Below the pieces are notes generated by a model that was given only the letters and a program-made list of their open reading frames with translations, did no database searches and was not told where the DNA came from. A stretch of DNA of 13,774 nt, taken from the NCBI GenBank assembly GCA_002358895.1, contig DEPR01000070.1:1-13774 (forward strand), in the 5' to 3' direction. This DNA comes from Ruminococcus sp. UBA3387. GTDB lineage: Bacteria; Bacillota; Clostridia; Oscillospirales; Ruminococcaceae. Positions 5,424-13,708 of the stretch are shown here, piece by piece (position 1 is the first letter of the stretch; each line of letters begins with the position of its first letter). Made by a program: the position numbers and the translations under genes.

Positions 5424-6911
5424 ATGAACAGCTCACCTGATTACAGTAACTATAAAAATGCGAAAATAGCAGATAAGCTTGATGATATAATCCTTGATTT
5501 GAGAACTATTCTGAATAATACTATGGAACTTAATGTGATGGAAATAAACATAGACGGTGCACCCTGTGCATTGGTTACAATCGAGGGTATGGTTTCAACA
5601 ATGTCTATGTCCGAGCTGATTTTCCGACCACTTATGGAGTTCAAAGTCCCTGCTTCTGAAAATCCACAGATTGCCGTCTATCAGTTCGTTACAAAACAAA
5701 GCCTGCTTGCTGCCGAGCGTCATATTCTCTATACCTACGGTAACGTTATACAGGACTTGTTTTCAGGCTTTGCACTTGTCTTTATAGACGGCATACCAAA
5801 AGGCATAGCCTTCGGCATTCAGGGATATCTGCAGAAAGCCATTTCAGAGCCTACAAGTGAACATAACGTAATGGGCTCACAAGAAGCCTTTGCCGAAGTC
5901 ATAAGAACAAATATTTCTCTCATAAGACGCCGTATGAAAAGCCCTGCGTTGAGATTTGAAATGATGCAGGTGGGAGAGCGTTCATCAACGGACGTTTGTA
6001 TGGTCTATATGGTGGATAAAGCCCCTGCAAAAATTGTGGACAATATAAGAAAAAGGCTGAAATCCATAAAGCTTGATACGGTTATTTCAAGTGGCTATAT
6101 AAAGCCCTTTATCGAAAAGAATATACAGAAGAATCTCTTTTCAAATATCGGAAACACCGAGCGTCCTGACGTCTTGTGTACAAAAGTAAATGAAGGCAAG
6201 GTCGCAATTTTAATTGACGGCACACCCTTTGCACTTGTCTGCCCGATGTTATTTGCCGAGAACTTCAAAACTATAGATGACTATTGCTCAAAAAGCTATT
6301 TTGTTACCTATCTCAGATGGATAAGATATCTTGCCTTTTTTCTTGCAGTAGCTTTCCCTGGAATTTATGTTGCAACAGCCAGCTATCACCCCGAAATGCT
6401 CAACTTAAAATTACTGCTTAACCTGTCAGCATCGGAGCAGGCTACCCCATACCCCCTGTTTTTTGAAATACTGATAATTATGGCCCTCCTTGAGCTTATG
6501 CGAGAAGCAAGTATCCGCCTGCCATCAGCAATGGGCAGTGCCGTTTCAATCGTTGGAGGGCTAATTATCGGCGATGCAGCCGTAAAAAGTGGCATTATCT
6601 CTGCACCTCTGCTGATTATCGTGGGACTGACAGCAACAGCCTCGTTTATTATCCCTACCTTCAACCAGCAGACATCTGTACTGAGGCTTGCATTTATCTT
6701 TGCGGGCGGTGCGGCAGGCTTTTTCGGAATAGCAATATGCGGGCTTATGGTTATTGCAAATGTGTGTGCAATGGACGAATTCCAAATCCCTTATACAGCT
6801 CCCGTAGCCCCGTTTTCTTTCAAGGGAATTAAAGACGTGTTTGCAAGAGTTTCATTCAAATCAATGGAAGAATCCCATTCAACCGTTGAGGACTATTCAG
6901 AGGTAAAATAA
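5424..6911 (+). CDS. gerAA: Spore germination receptor subunit A (GerA/SpoVAF family)
   Basis: This is a 495-residue integral membrane protein of the GerA/SpoVAF family, the A subunit of a nutrient germinant receptor in the spore inner membrane. The first 290 or so residues are hydrophilic and include SEPTSEHNVMGSQEAFAE (141-158), the family's EP...E...G..E.F.E motif. The C-terminal half has about five membrane segments, with LMREASIRLP (358-367) and IVGGLIIGDAAV (376-387), both diagnostic. AAAGGAG lies 6 nt before the ATG. It heads a three-gene operon in the order A-B-C as in Bacillus gerA, overlapping the next gene by 1 nt. The symbol denotes the family; which receptor paralogue this is, and its germinant, cannot be told from sequence. 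Confidence 0.95.
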   Translation: MNSSPDYSNYKNAKIADKLDDIILDLRTILNNTMELNVMEINIDGAPCALVTIEGMVSTMSMSELIFRPLMEFKVPASENPQIAVYQFVTKQSLLAAERHILYTYGNVIQDLFSGFALVFIDGIPKGIAFGIQGYLQKAISEPTSEHNVMGSQEAFAEVIRTNISLIRRRMKSPALRFEMMQVGERSSTDVCMVYMVDKAPAKIVDNIRKRLKSIKLDTVISSGYIKPFIEKNIQKNLFSNIGNTERPDVLCTKVNEGKVAILIDGTPFALVCPMLFAENFKTIDDYCSKSYFVTYLRWIRYLAFFLAVAFPGIYVATASYHPEMLNLKLLLNLSASEQATPYPLFFEILIIMALLELMREASIRLPSAMGSAVSIVGGLIIGDAAVKSGIISAPLLIIVGLTATASFIIPTFNQQTSVLRLAFIFAGGAAGFFGIAICGLMVIANVCAMDEFQIPYTAPVAPFSFKGIKDVFARVSFKSMEESHSTVEDYSEVK

Positions 6912-7975
6912 TGGATAAAATATCTTCATTACAGTTTATGGCACTACTTATATGCAGTAAACTGTTCAGCGTAATGACTTTCATACCGGATAGAAACGAA
7001 AACGGTGCAACCTTTACAATAACCGTAATCGTTGCAACTGCCCTGCTGGGACTGCTGATTATTCCTGCTCTGGCTTTTTATAAGAAAAACAACGGTGAAA
7101 GTATCCTGACCTTTTCAGGTTCAAAAAGCCGTGGGCTGTCGGTTGTAATAAGTGGAATTTATCTGATTATAGCCCTGTTTGCGTTGATAAAAATCATGGG
7201 CGATTTAGCGTTTTTCTTACAGTATTGCTTTTCCGATATCTATGCACCCTGGGCAGTAATAATCGTTATTGCAGCTGTTACGTTCTATATATCAGGACTG
7301 AGCATTTCCACCCTTGCAAGAACCACAGGAATAGTAGTAACCGTTACCTTCATAGGTCTTGCACTTGTGCTTTCAGGCTTTCATCACCATATTGACTTTA
7401 TTGAGCTTAATTTAGCCGTAGAAAACCCCACAGCAAAAATTTTAAGTGGCATACCGAGAATTTTGTCCGATTCTTATGAGCTGATTGCCTTTGTTCTGCT
7501 TATGCAGTATCTGAGAAAACAGTCCAGGCTCACCGTCTATGGCTATCTTTCGGTAAAAGCTGTAATCATATCCATTACCGTACTTGCCGTAACCCTTGTC
7601 CTTGGCAACTATGCACTTATGACAAAGCTCCCCTTCTTTGCATTGTCAGCCTTTTCACAGACAAGAATAATCGAACATTTTGAAGCATTTTTTATGCTTT
7701 TCTGGACGCTTTGTGCCATAGTAAAATTAGTGCTGTTCACCCAATGTGCCGGAATATGCCTGAAAGAGCTTTTCCCCGATTTAAAAGATTTGGTGGGAAA
7801 AGGTGCAGTGCTTGCCATATCGTCAGCAGTTACAATACCTCTGTTAGTGCTTCAGAAATGGGAAGCTGTCAAATTCATAAATCTCCAGGCTATCCTTATT
7901 GTGATAGGCATATTCGTTATTCCTTTGATAATGCTTGTGTTCAGAAAACGAAGCTCATCCGAAGGAGGAAGATAG
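6911..7975 (+). CDS. gerAB: Spore germination receptor subunit B (GerAB permease family)
   Basis: This is a 354-residue, highly hydrophobic protein with about ten predicted membrane helices, of the spore germination permease family within the amino acid/polyamine/organocation superfamily. B subunits bind the germinant. The N-terminal ISSLQFMALLICSKLFSVM resembles the first helix region of GerAB proteins. Its ATG overlaps the stop of the A gene (TAATG), so translation is coupled. It is followed directly by the C gene, whose SD lies inside the end of this gene. Confidence 0.92.
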   Translation: MDKISSLQFMALLICSKLFSVMTFIPDRNENGATFTITVIVATALLGLLIIPALAFYKKNNGESILTFSGSKSRGLSVVISGIYLIIALFALIKIMGDLAFFLQYCFSDIYAPWAVIIVIAAVTFYISGLSISTLARTTGIVVTVTFIGLALVLSGFHHHIDFIELNLAVENPTAKILSGIPRILSDSYELIAFVLLMQYLRKQSRLTVYGYLSVKAVIISITVLAVTLVLGNYALMTKLPFFALSAFSQTRIIEHFEAFFMLFWTLCAIVKLVLFTQCAGICLKELFPDLKDLVGKGAVLAISSAVTIPLLVLQKWEAVKFINLQAILIVIGIFVIPLIMLVFRKRSSSEGGR

Positions 7976-7976
7976 A

Positions 7977-9176
7977 ATGAGAAGATTTGTAATATGGATT
8001 GTCATCGGGCTGTTGTCCCTTGTCTTTATCGGCAATGAGCAGTCTATTGAAATATCCGACAGAGCATTAGTCCACGCCGTGGGTATAGACAAAGACGATA
8101 GTGGCTATACCGTAACCCTGCAGATTTTCACCTCCCAGGGCTCAGGGTCTGATACACAGATTGACCCCAGTAAGCCAAACACACGAGTTATAACCAACAA
8201 GGCAAAAACCTTTAATGAAGCAATGGCTCTTTGTGAAAATCAGTTGGGTAACTACCTTTTTATCGGACATAACCAGATTATCGTTTTAGGCTCTGATACG
8301 GATTTTTCCCAGCCTGATGAGCTTTTGAACTACTTTATCCGAAACAGGGAAAACTTTCTCGGAGTTGATATTGTGCTTGCAGAAAAAACTGCACAGGAAA
8401 TTCTCAACGTGCAGATTTCATCAGGTGCAATAACTACAGAGAATTTCAAGGAAACGGTGAAAATGTATAAAGAAAAAGGCTCCCTTATCCCGTCGGATAT
8501 GGTAAGCTTTCTGAACGAATGTATGAAGCCTGACAAATCTGCAACCCTGCCCATTGTGTCAACCAAAAAGAATGAAGATAAAAAGTCCTCACAAGGCGAA
8601 GGGCAGGGTGAAAGTGGTGGACAAAGCCAGGGTGGCGAAAGTGGAGGAGGCGGTCAGTCAGGTGGAGGTAGCGAACAGCAAAGCCAGAATACCACTTATG
8701 ATATAAAAGAAACTGCCGTTATTTCAGGTGGAAAAATCGTGGGTAAAATTGATGCACAGCAAGCCCAGTGCATAAGCCTTATGACCGACAAAACCGACTA
8801 TGGAATGATAACCGTAAAATACAAAGACGAGGATTTGGGACTGTTGCTGAAAGTGCGAAAAAGCAAAGCTGAAGTTTTCGTCGAAAACAATAAGCTTGTG
8901 CATAATGTTAATATCTCCCTGACTGCCGTTACAGAGAATAATACCTATACTCAAAAGGACAAGGACAACATTTCAAAAGAGGTGGAAAAGAAACTGAAAA
9001 AGCAGTGCGAAGAAACCTATGCAAAGGTTGCAGATGAGTATAATGCCGATGTTTTCGACCTTTACAGGCTTGTAAAGCATTTTCAGCCGAAGATATATCT
9101 CAGATACCAGGACAACTACCAGTTGCTTAAAGATAATACTATACTGCAGGTTAATATAAACTGTGTGGCAAAATAA
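7977..9176 (+). CDS. gerAC: Ger(x)C-family spore germination protein, lipobox cysteine missing
   Basis: This is a 399-residue C subunit of the germinant receptor. The ATG at 7977 has AAGGAGG 8 nt upstream and follows the stop of the B gene by 1 nt. An N-terminal hydrophobic segment (about 4-19) is followed by EISDRALVHAVGID (25-38), the usual start of the mature GerAC fold, and a C-terminal domain (about 240-399). GerAC proteins are normally lipoproteins, but the place of the lipobox cysteine reads FIGN (17-20), with Asn20 instead of Cys, so lipidation there is not possible; anchoring by an uncleaved helix is likely. Residues 205-236 are a Gly/Ser/Gln-rich linker between the two domains. An upstream in-frame ATG at 7935 lies inside the B gene and is less likely. 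Confidence 0.93.
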   Translation: MRRFVIWIVIGLLSLVFIGNEQSIEISDRALVHAVGIDKDDSGYTVTLQIFTSQGSGSDTQIDPSKPNTRVITNKAKTFNEAMALCENQLGNYLFIGHNQIIVLGSDTDFSQPDELLNYFIRNRENFLGVDIVLAEKTAQEILNVQISSGAITTENFKETVKMYKEKGSLIPSDMVSFLNECMKPDKSATLPIVSTKKNEDKKSSQGEGQGESGGQSQGGESGGGGQSGGGSEQQSQNTTYDIKETAVISGGKIVGKIDAQQAQCISLMTDKTDYGMITVKYKDEDLGLLLKVRKSKAEVFVENNKLVHNVNISLTAVTENNTYTQKDKDNISKEVEKKLKKQCEETYAKVADEYNADVFDLYRLVKHFQPKIYLRYQDNYQLLKDNTILQVNINCVAK

Positions 9177-9201
9177 AAAGGCAGATTTCTCTGCCTTTTT
9201 T
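9175..9201. terminator. Bidirectional terminator between Ger operon and FN3 gene
   Basis: This is a perfect 11-bp stem AAAAAGGCAGA / TCTGCCTTTTT (9175-9185 and 9190-9200) around a TTTC loop, with T-runs in both directions. It overlaps the end of the gerAC stop codon and lies 3 nt from the end of the convergent FN3 gene, so it serves both. Confidence 0.93.
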
Positions 9202-9203
9202 GT

Positions 9204-12200
9204 TTATTTAGTTGTCTTTGCACTTATAATAGTATAGTCTTCACTGTAAACAGGTGTCTTTCCAACAAAACAGTATGCCTTTACAGCCAGCTTGTATGAA
9301 GTGTTTGCCGACAAGCTTGAAACAGTGTAGCTGTTTGTGTTTGTAGTCAGCTTCTTCACTCTTGAATATACACCCTTTGTGCTGTTGTATTTGTAGATGA
9401 TATAGCCCTCTGCCTTGGTCTGTTTTGTCCAGCTGAGCTTAACTGAATTCTTTGTAGCTGTGCCTTTAAGCCCTGTTACCTTAGGAAGTGCAGTTATGGC
9501 TGAAACTGTAGGACCACTGTTGCTGTTAATGACAGTGCCGTCCTCAAAAGTCTTTTTGCCTTTTACGCAGAAATTATATTCCGTTGCAGACTCAAGCCCC
9601 GTTACTGTATAGATAGTATCAGTCGTTTCAGCGATTTTGTCCCATTTCAAAGTATCGTTATTGTACTGATAAAGAATATATCCGTCAGCATTTTTATGGG
9701 TACTCCAGCTCAGGCTTACTGTATTATTTGTTGTGCCTGTGGATTCAATTTTTGAAACCTTTGAAAGATTTGTAGCAGATGAAATTTCCACCCTGTTTTC
9801 GCTGTATACCCAGCTTGTTGAGCTGAAAGTCTTGAATGCCTCAACAGCAAATTTATACTGCTTTCCTGCAGTCAGACCCTTAACAGAATAAACTGTGTCG
9901 GTGATTTTTTCTACCCTTATCCATTCGCCTGTCTGCTCGTCATACTGATATACAATATACCCTGATGCGTCAGCCATCCCGTCCCAGCTGAGTCTTATTG
10001 AAACAGGTGAAGCAGCCTCTACTTTAAGTCCCGTAACTGCAGGAATTTTAGTCTTTGTCTTGATTCCAACAGCTCTTTCGCCATAACAGGTCTTGCCCTC
10101 ATAGAACTTATATGACAAAACAGCAAACTTATATTCCGTACCCTGCTTCAGCCCTGAAATTTTATAGGTCGGAGTATTTTCCGTCAGCTTGTCCATTCTT
10201 ACATAAGCCTGCTTAGCGTTATCATATTTATATATGATATAGCCCATTGCAGTGTGTACCTTGTCCCAGGTAAGTGTAACGGAATTGGTATCGGCTTCAA
10301 ATTTAAGCCCTGTAACCCTTGCAATATCAGGACTTCCGTCTTTGGTTGTAACAGTAACTTCAGGTGCCGAACTGCTGTAAATATAGCTTCCGTCATCAAA
10401 GAATTTATATCCCTTGACGCAGAATTTATAATCGGTTACATATTCAAGCCCTGTTACTGTATAACTGGTCTTGGTCGTCTTTCCTGCCCTTATCCACTCT
10501 TTTGCTTCCTCGTCATATCTGTAAAGAATATATCCGTCAGCATTTTTTAGAGTACTCCAGCTGAGAGTTGCGGAATTTTTCGTTATCTCTGTTGCTTTTA
10601 TTGAGCTTACCTTTGAAAGATTTGTAGCAGAAAGAATTTCAACCCTGTCCTCACTATAAACCCAGCTTGTTGAGCTTAAAGTCTTGAACGACTCAACAGC
10701 AAATTTATACTGCTTTCCTGCTGTAAGGCTCTTTACCGAATAAACGGTATCGGTTATCTTGTCAACCCTTGTCCAGTCCTTTTTTTCCTCATTATAACGA
10801 TAAATAATATAGCCTGATGCGTCCTCTTGTTTATCCCAGGCAAGTCTTACAGAAACAGGTGATGTAGCTTCCACCTTCAGTCCTGTAACAATAGGAATTT
10901 TAGTCTTTGTAGCAATCCCTACAGCCCTGTCGCCGTAACAAGCCTTTCCCTCATAGAATTTATATGCGAGGACGGCAAATTTATATTCTTCGCCCTGTTT
11001 CAGCCCTGAAATCTTATATGACGGTGTATTTTCAGTCAGCTTGTCTATTCTTACATACTCTTTCTTTGCGTTATCATACTGATAAATAATATACCCTTCA
11101 GCACCACTGACCTTGTTCCAGCTAAGCTCTACAGTCTTTGTAGTTGCAGTATATTTCAATCCTGTAACTATATCAAGGTCAGGACTTGTATCTTTTCTTA
11201 CTACAGTAATAGTATAGGTTCTTACTGAACCACTCGGTGCAGTAACCTTGATTTCCACCTTATTTGTACCAACATCAAGCTTGACTTCCCCTGCACCCTG
11301 TACCTTTGCACCACTGCTTAAAGCAGGTGCAGTTATAAGTACAGATGAATCGTTAAGGACTTCATTTATAGTATAATCCATTGTATACTTGTCAAAAGTC
11401 TTGTCAAGCTTATACCCACTTACAGTCAGGGACTTGAGAAAATTATTATTGTCGCCATTACTTGTAGGCTTTTTATAAAGCTCCTCAGGCATATTTTTAT
11501 ACACAGGAATTTTAAACTCCATAGCCGAGTTGAGCATTTGTGTTGTATATGCTTTTTTTATTGAAGCAGCTTCATTTTCCTGACCGAAAATACAGGTCAT
11601 ATACTGATGATAATAATAGCCGTTCCCACCGTCTACCATATCAAATTTCTGCAGATATAATGTGTCCTGCTCTCTTGTAATATAACCACTTCCCACCCAG
11701 ATTGAGCCACCTAAAATAGCCTTATACTGGTTTGTCCAAGGGAGAAGATATGTAGGATTTGTAGTCATTGCATACTTACAGCCCATTTCTGCAGCTGTCA
11801 TAGTTGAAGTAGCATACGCCTGGATATTGAAGAAATTAAAATAATTCTCATATCCCTTAACTGTACCTAAAGATTGAGGTGCACCGTTCACTCCCTGCTC
11901 ATTTCGGCAACGTGAAGCAAGATGATACGGAGACACTCCCGACTTAGCCGCTGCGTCCATAAATGTCTGTGCATAAGAATAAACCTTTCCTGTATCAGGT
12001 GCAGTAAAATTGCCACTCATAAAGGTATTTGCAAGAATATTTTTTACACCCGTTATGTTATGTACAGATGAATTATATGAAAGATTTTCAAACATAAAAA
12101 TCGACGGGTCATTGATAAAGTTTCTCGGGTCGAGATAATAGGCTATAATTTCCTTTGAAGCGGCAACCCAGCCACCGTCAAGTCCGTACCAATAGCCACC

Positions 12201-12773
12201 ACTGAAATTATACGCACCCTGTTCCATTGACTTCCAGGACGCAGGAGCTCCCGAATGGACAAGATTTCTTCCCAGCACAAGTTCTTCTTTAAGGGCTGTA
12301 TTCCAGTCAATGCCCAGATGCTGAGCTTTGAAAATCCAGTTAGGATATTTATTATGCAAAGCTCTCAGCATAGGCTTATAGCTATCAGGAAAGCCCTGAG
12401 CTGTCATATATTTCTCAAAATCTGCATCGGTTGTTACTGAGCCTGTTGACCCTGATGACGAGCCTGAAGATGAGCCTGTAATAGTAATATAGTCAGCAAA
12501 TACATAACCTGTTTTTGTTGAGCCTGAATAGTCAAAGCTGATTTTATACCACTTATCTCCTGCTGAATCGTTGGCACTTCCTGTAACCGTAACCGAATGA
12601 CCGTTATAGAGTGTAGCTATTTTAGTATAAGTCGTACCTGCACCTGAACGGACATTGAGTGCATCGCAATTTACATAGCCCGACTGGTCGGCTGCTGAAA
12701 CGTTTATCCCCAGACTGATGGCTGATGTAAAGCAAAGTACCATTATTATAATAACAGAAAAAATTCTTTTCAT
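9204..12773 (-). CDS. Secreted SH3b / glucosaminidase-like / 7xFN3 protein
   Basis: This 1189-residue exported protein probably cleaves peptidoglycan glycan strands. In order: a signal peptide (1-27, likely cleaved at VSA|AD); a bacterial SH3 domain (about 30-98, with the ALNVRSGAG motif); a Ser/Gly linker (100-113); a glucosaminidase-like domain resembling clostridial endo-beta-N-acetylglucosaminidases of the LytG/LytB kind (about 115-425), with SPYHLASRCRNEQG and likely catalytic Glu292; a cadherin-like beta-sandwich (about 440-527); and seven FN3 domains starting near 536, 629, 722, 820, 913, 1006 and 1099. FN3-1 to 3 and FN3-4 to 6 are duplicate triplets. There is no LPxTG motif and no second membrane helix, so surface retention would rely on SH3b or FN3 binding. 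The ATG has AAAGGAG 6 nt upstream. It is monocistronic, with its own strong promoter and a shared terminator. The enzyme activity is inferred. Confidence 0.9.
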   Translation of the reverse strand: MKRIFSVIIIMVLCFTSAISLGINVSAADQSGYVNCDALNVRSGAGTTYTKIATLYNGHSVTVTGSANDSAGDKWYKISFDYSGSTKTGYVFADYITITGSSSGSSSGSTGSVTTDADFEKYMTAQGFPDSYKPMLRALHNKYPNWIFKAQHLGIDWNTALKEELVLGRNLVHSGAPASWKSMEQGAYNFSGGYWYGLDGGWVAASKEIIAYYLDPRNFINDPSIFMFENLSYNSSVHNITGVKNILANTFMSGNFTAPDTGKVYSYAQTFMDAAAKSGVSPYHLASRCRNEQGVNGAPQSLGTVKGYENYFNFFNIQAYATSTMTAAEMGCKYAMTTNPTYLLPWTNQYKAILGGSIWVGSGYITREQDTLYLQKFDMVDGGNGYYYHQYMTCIFGQENEAASIKKAYTTQMLNSAMEFKIPVYKNMPEELYKKPTSNGDNNNFLKSLTVSGYKLDKTFDKYTMDYTINEVLNDSSVLITAPALSSGAKVQGAGEVKLDVGTNKVEIKVTAPSGSVRTYTITVVRKDTSPDLDIVTGLKYTATTKTVELSWNKVSGAEGYIIYQYDNAKKEYVRIDKLTENTPSYKISGLKQGEEYKFAVLAYKFYEGKACYGDRAVGIATKTKIPIVTGLKVEATSPVSVRLAWDKQEDASGYIIYRYNEEKKDWTRVDKITDTVYSVKSLTAGKQYKFAVESFKTLSSTSWVYSEDRVEILSATNLSKVSSIKATEITKNSATLSWSTLKNADGYILYRYDEEAKEWIRAGKTTKTSYTVTGLEYVTDYKFCVKGYKFFDDGSYIYSSSAPEVTVTTKDGSPDIARVTGLKFEADTNSVTLTWDKVHTAMGYIIYKYDNAKQAYVRMDKLTENTPTYKISGLKQGTEYKFAVLSYKFYEGKTCYGERAVGIKTKTKIPAVTGLKVEAASPVSIRLSWDGMADASGYIVYQYDEQTGEWIRVEKITDTVYSVKGLTAGKQYKFAVEAFKTFSSTSWVYSENRVEISSATNLSKVSKIESTGTTNNTVSLSWSTHKNADGYILYQYNNDTLKWDKIAETTDTIYTVTGLESATEYNFCVKGKKTFEDGTVINSNSGPTVSAITALPKVTGLKGTATKNSVKLSWTKQTKAEGYIIYKYNSTKGVYSRVKKLTTNTNSYTVSSLSANTSYKLAVKAYCFVGKTPVYSEDYTIISAKTTK
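9495..11192 (-). repeat. Duplicated FN3 triplet (ABC-ABC super-repeat)
   Basis: Two tandem units of about 850 bp lie within the FN3 gene: residues 528-810 (nt 10344-11192) and 811-1093 (nt 9495-10343). Both begin KDxSPD and contain three FN3 domains. Counted by eye, FN3-1 and FN3-4 share 71 of 93 residues, and FN3-2 and FN3-5 share 73 of 93. FN3-3 and FN3-6 are less alike. This indicates duplication of a whole triplet rather than of single domains. Confidence 0.85.
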
Positions 12774-12810
12774 TTTTAACTCCTTTGTTTATAAAACAAC
12801 GCCTATTTTT

Positions 12811-12840
12811 ATTATAACGGATTTTTCACTGACTTGTCAA
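12811..12840 (-). promoter_or_regulatory. Consensus promoter of the FN3 gene
   Basis: On the minus strand a perfect TTGACA (12835-12840) and a perfect TATAAT (12811-12816) are 18 bp apart. Transcription would start near 12804, about 30 nt before the ATG. Both boxes match the vegetative consensus fully, predicting strong growth-phase expression. Confidence 0.85.
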
Positions 12841-13027
12841 CAGATTTTTAGACATTTATCACTAATAAATTATGGAAAAAAGGATATTTTTACATCAATT
12901 CACACAAAAATCAAATTTCATAAAATTGCTGAATAATCGCAGAAAAACTGTCAACCATATTTCTAAAGGACATATTACTTTTGTCCTGTATTTTTAAACA
13001 TACTACAACGGAGAAAGGAAAATCAAT

Positions 13028-13708
13028 ATGAAAGATTTAAAAGAAACAAAAGCAGGCAAGTTTTTTGGTGGCAGAGGGTTATATATCATCTTAGCTGCAG
13101 TGATGCTTGCTGCCGGTGGTGCAGGTATTGCTGCATACAACAGGACTGTCAGCAGTATTGAAGAAAACCTTGACCTTTCATTTTCTGACAGCTCAACGGA
13201 AGATATTGAACAGGCTGCGAACAAAAGTGATGACGTTTCAAAGGAAGATGATTCATCTGAGGAAGCCTCTGCTGTTGACCTGAACACACAGCCTAACGTT
13301 ATGCCTGTAAACGGTGAAATTATCAACCCTTTCAGCAACGGTGAGCTGGTAAAATCCGAAACTCTCGGTGTATGGAAAACTCACGATGGAGTTGACATCA
13401 AGGCTGAGGCGGGCACTCAGGTAAAGGCTATGAACCACGGAACGGTAACCAAGGTATGGGAAGATTCACTCTGGGGTAACTGTATTATCCTTGACCACGG
13501 CGACGGAATCCAGAGCCATTACTACAATCTTTCCAAGGCAATGACGGTTATTGTGGGTGATGAAGTGGATTCGGGTGAGGTGATCGGTGCAATCGGTGAT
13601 ACTGCTGAAATTGAGGCTGCACAGCCTTCTCATCTTCATTTTGCAGTCAAACGCAACGGTGAATGGATTGACCCTATAAGCTTTATTGACCCGAACTCTA
13701 ATAAATAG
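13028..13708 (+). CDS. spoIIQ: SpoIIQ-like membrane-anchored M23/LytM endopeptidase
   Basis: This is a 226-residue protein with a short cytosolic tail, one membrane helix (about 18-37), an acidic Ser/Asp/Glu-rich linker (about 45-85) and an M23/LytM domain (about 92-220). The layout and length fit SpoIIQ, the forespore partner of SpoIIIAH in the channel joining forespore and mother cell. Zinc-site residues look intact: H119 and D123 in HDGVD, H164 in DHGDG...SHYYN context, and H202/H204 in SHLHFAV. In Bacillus SpoIIQ the active site is degenerate, whereas clostridial SpoIIQ can keep it. GAAAGGAA lies about 8 nt before the ATG. The gene is divergent from the FN3 gene. No convincing sigma-F promoter was found in 12841-13027, although a GGACATATTA and a CATACTA occur there. 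It could instead be another membrane-bound LytM hydrolase. Confidence 0.8.
   Translation: MKDLKETKAGKFFGGRGLYIILAAVMLAAGGAGIAAYNRTVSSIEENLDLSFSDSSTEDIEQAANKSDDVSKEDDSSEEASAVDLNTQPNVMPVNGEIINPFSNGELVKSETLGVWKTHDGVDIKAEAGTQVKAMNHGTVTKVWEDSLWGNCIILDHGDGIQSHYYNLSKAMTVIVGDEVDSGEVIGAIGDTAEIEAAQPSHLHFAVKRNGEWIDPISFIDPNSNK

Noticed and set aside
7935..7976. Longer start for the GerC gene at 7935
   Set aside because: It lies in the end of the GerB gene, lacks a good SD, and puts charged residues before the membrane segment; the ATG at 7977 has AAGGAGG.
8584..8690. Gly/Ser/Gln-rich repeat as a CRISPR or mobile repeat
   Set aside because: It is in frame within GerC, has no regular spacers, and is best explained as a protein linker.
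12967..12987. AGGACA/TGTCCT hairpin upstream of the SpoIIQ-like gene as a terminator or riboswitch
   Set aside because: Only 6 bp with a 9-nt loop and no proper T-run directly after; too weak to call.
12930..13005. Sigma-F or sigma-G promoter for the SpoIIQ-like gene (TGAATA at 12930, GGACATATTA at 12968, CATACTA at 12999)
   Set aside because: Each box is good alone, but no -35/-10 pair has acceptable spacing.
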